Assembly: GCA_023260815.1 (NCBI GenBank)
Contig: JALQUE010000056.1
Location: forward strand, 1 to 5,238
Length of the DNA stretch: 5,238 nt
Direction of reading: 5' to 3'
From: Roseovarius sp.
Lineage (GTDB): Bacteria > Pseudomonadota > Alphaproteobacteria > Rhodobacterales > Rhodobacteraceae
The position numbers and the translations under genes were made by a program. Below are positions 5,236 to 5,238 of this stretch, in pieces; positions within the stretch are counted from its first letter, which is position 1; each line of letters starts with the position of its first letter. Below the pieces are notes generated by a model, which was not told the origin of the DNA, did no database searches, and saw only the letters and a program-made list of their open reading frames with translations.

Positions 5236-5238
5236 CTT

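Overview
The window is GC-rich with alphaproteobacterial codon use. It carries a YjbH/YjbF outer-membrane exopolysaccharide pair behind a close match to the CtrA consensus (TTAA-N7-TTAAC). This combination suggests an alphaproteobacterium, most likely Rhodobacterales/Rhodobacteraceae. That is inference from style and content; no rRNA or other taxonomic marker is present.

Layout. Positions 1-169 may hold the 5' end of a minus-strand membrane or secreted protein that leaves the window on the left; the evidence is weak and a plus-strand reading competes. Positions 170-387 are a non-coding, probably divergent, control region with several short perfect inverted repeats and the CtrA-like site. Positions 388-2508 encode YjbH, a large outer-membrane beta-barrel protein. 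It overlaps by 4 bases (ATGA) a YjbF/GfcB-type lipoprotein at 2505-3143. Positions 3144-3508 are an AT-rich intergenic stretch with small repeats and no convincing gene. Positions 3509-3817 encode a 102-residue winged-helix (MarR-like) regulator. Positions 3818-3942 are a short spacer with a GC-rich hairpin and palindrome abutting the next start. Positions 3943-5118 encode a 12-TM major facilitator superfamily transporter with a TTG start. The last 120 bases hold no gene; a Shine-Dalgarno-like AAGGTGA at the very end hints that another gene begins just outside.

How the parts may work together. yjbH and yjbF are almost certainly one translationally coupled operon acting at the outer membrane in polysaccharide production or export. 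The CtrA-like site would tie it to the CtrA phosphorelay, which in this group governs motility and other surface traits. The winged-helix gene downstream is a plausible local regulator of surface polysaccharide or of the transporter, but nothing in the sequence proves a target. The transporter looks like an independent unit.

I see no mobile element, CRISPR array, tRNA or rRNA, and no clearly new multi-gene system. The points most worth a second look are the CtrA-like site, the compact and reordered YjbH-YjbF pair, the structured leader on the TTG start, and the small regulator.
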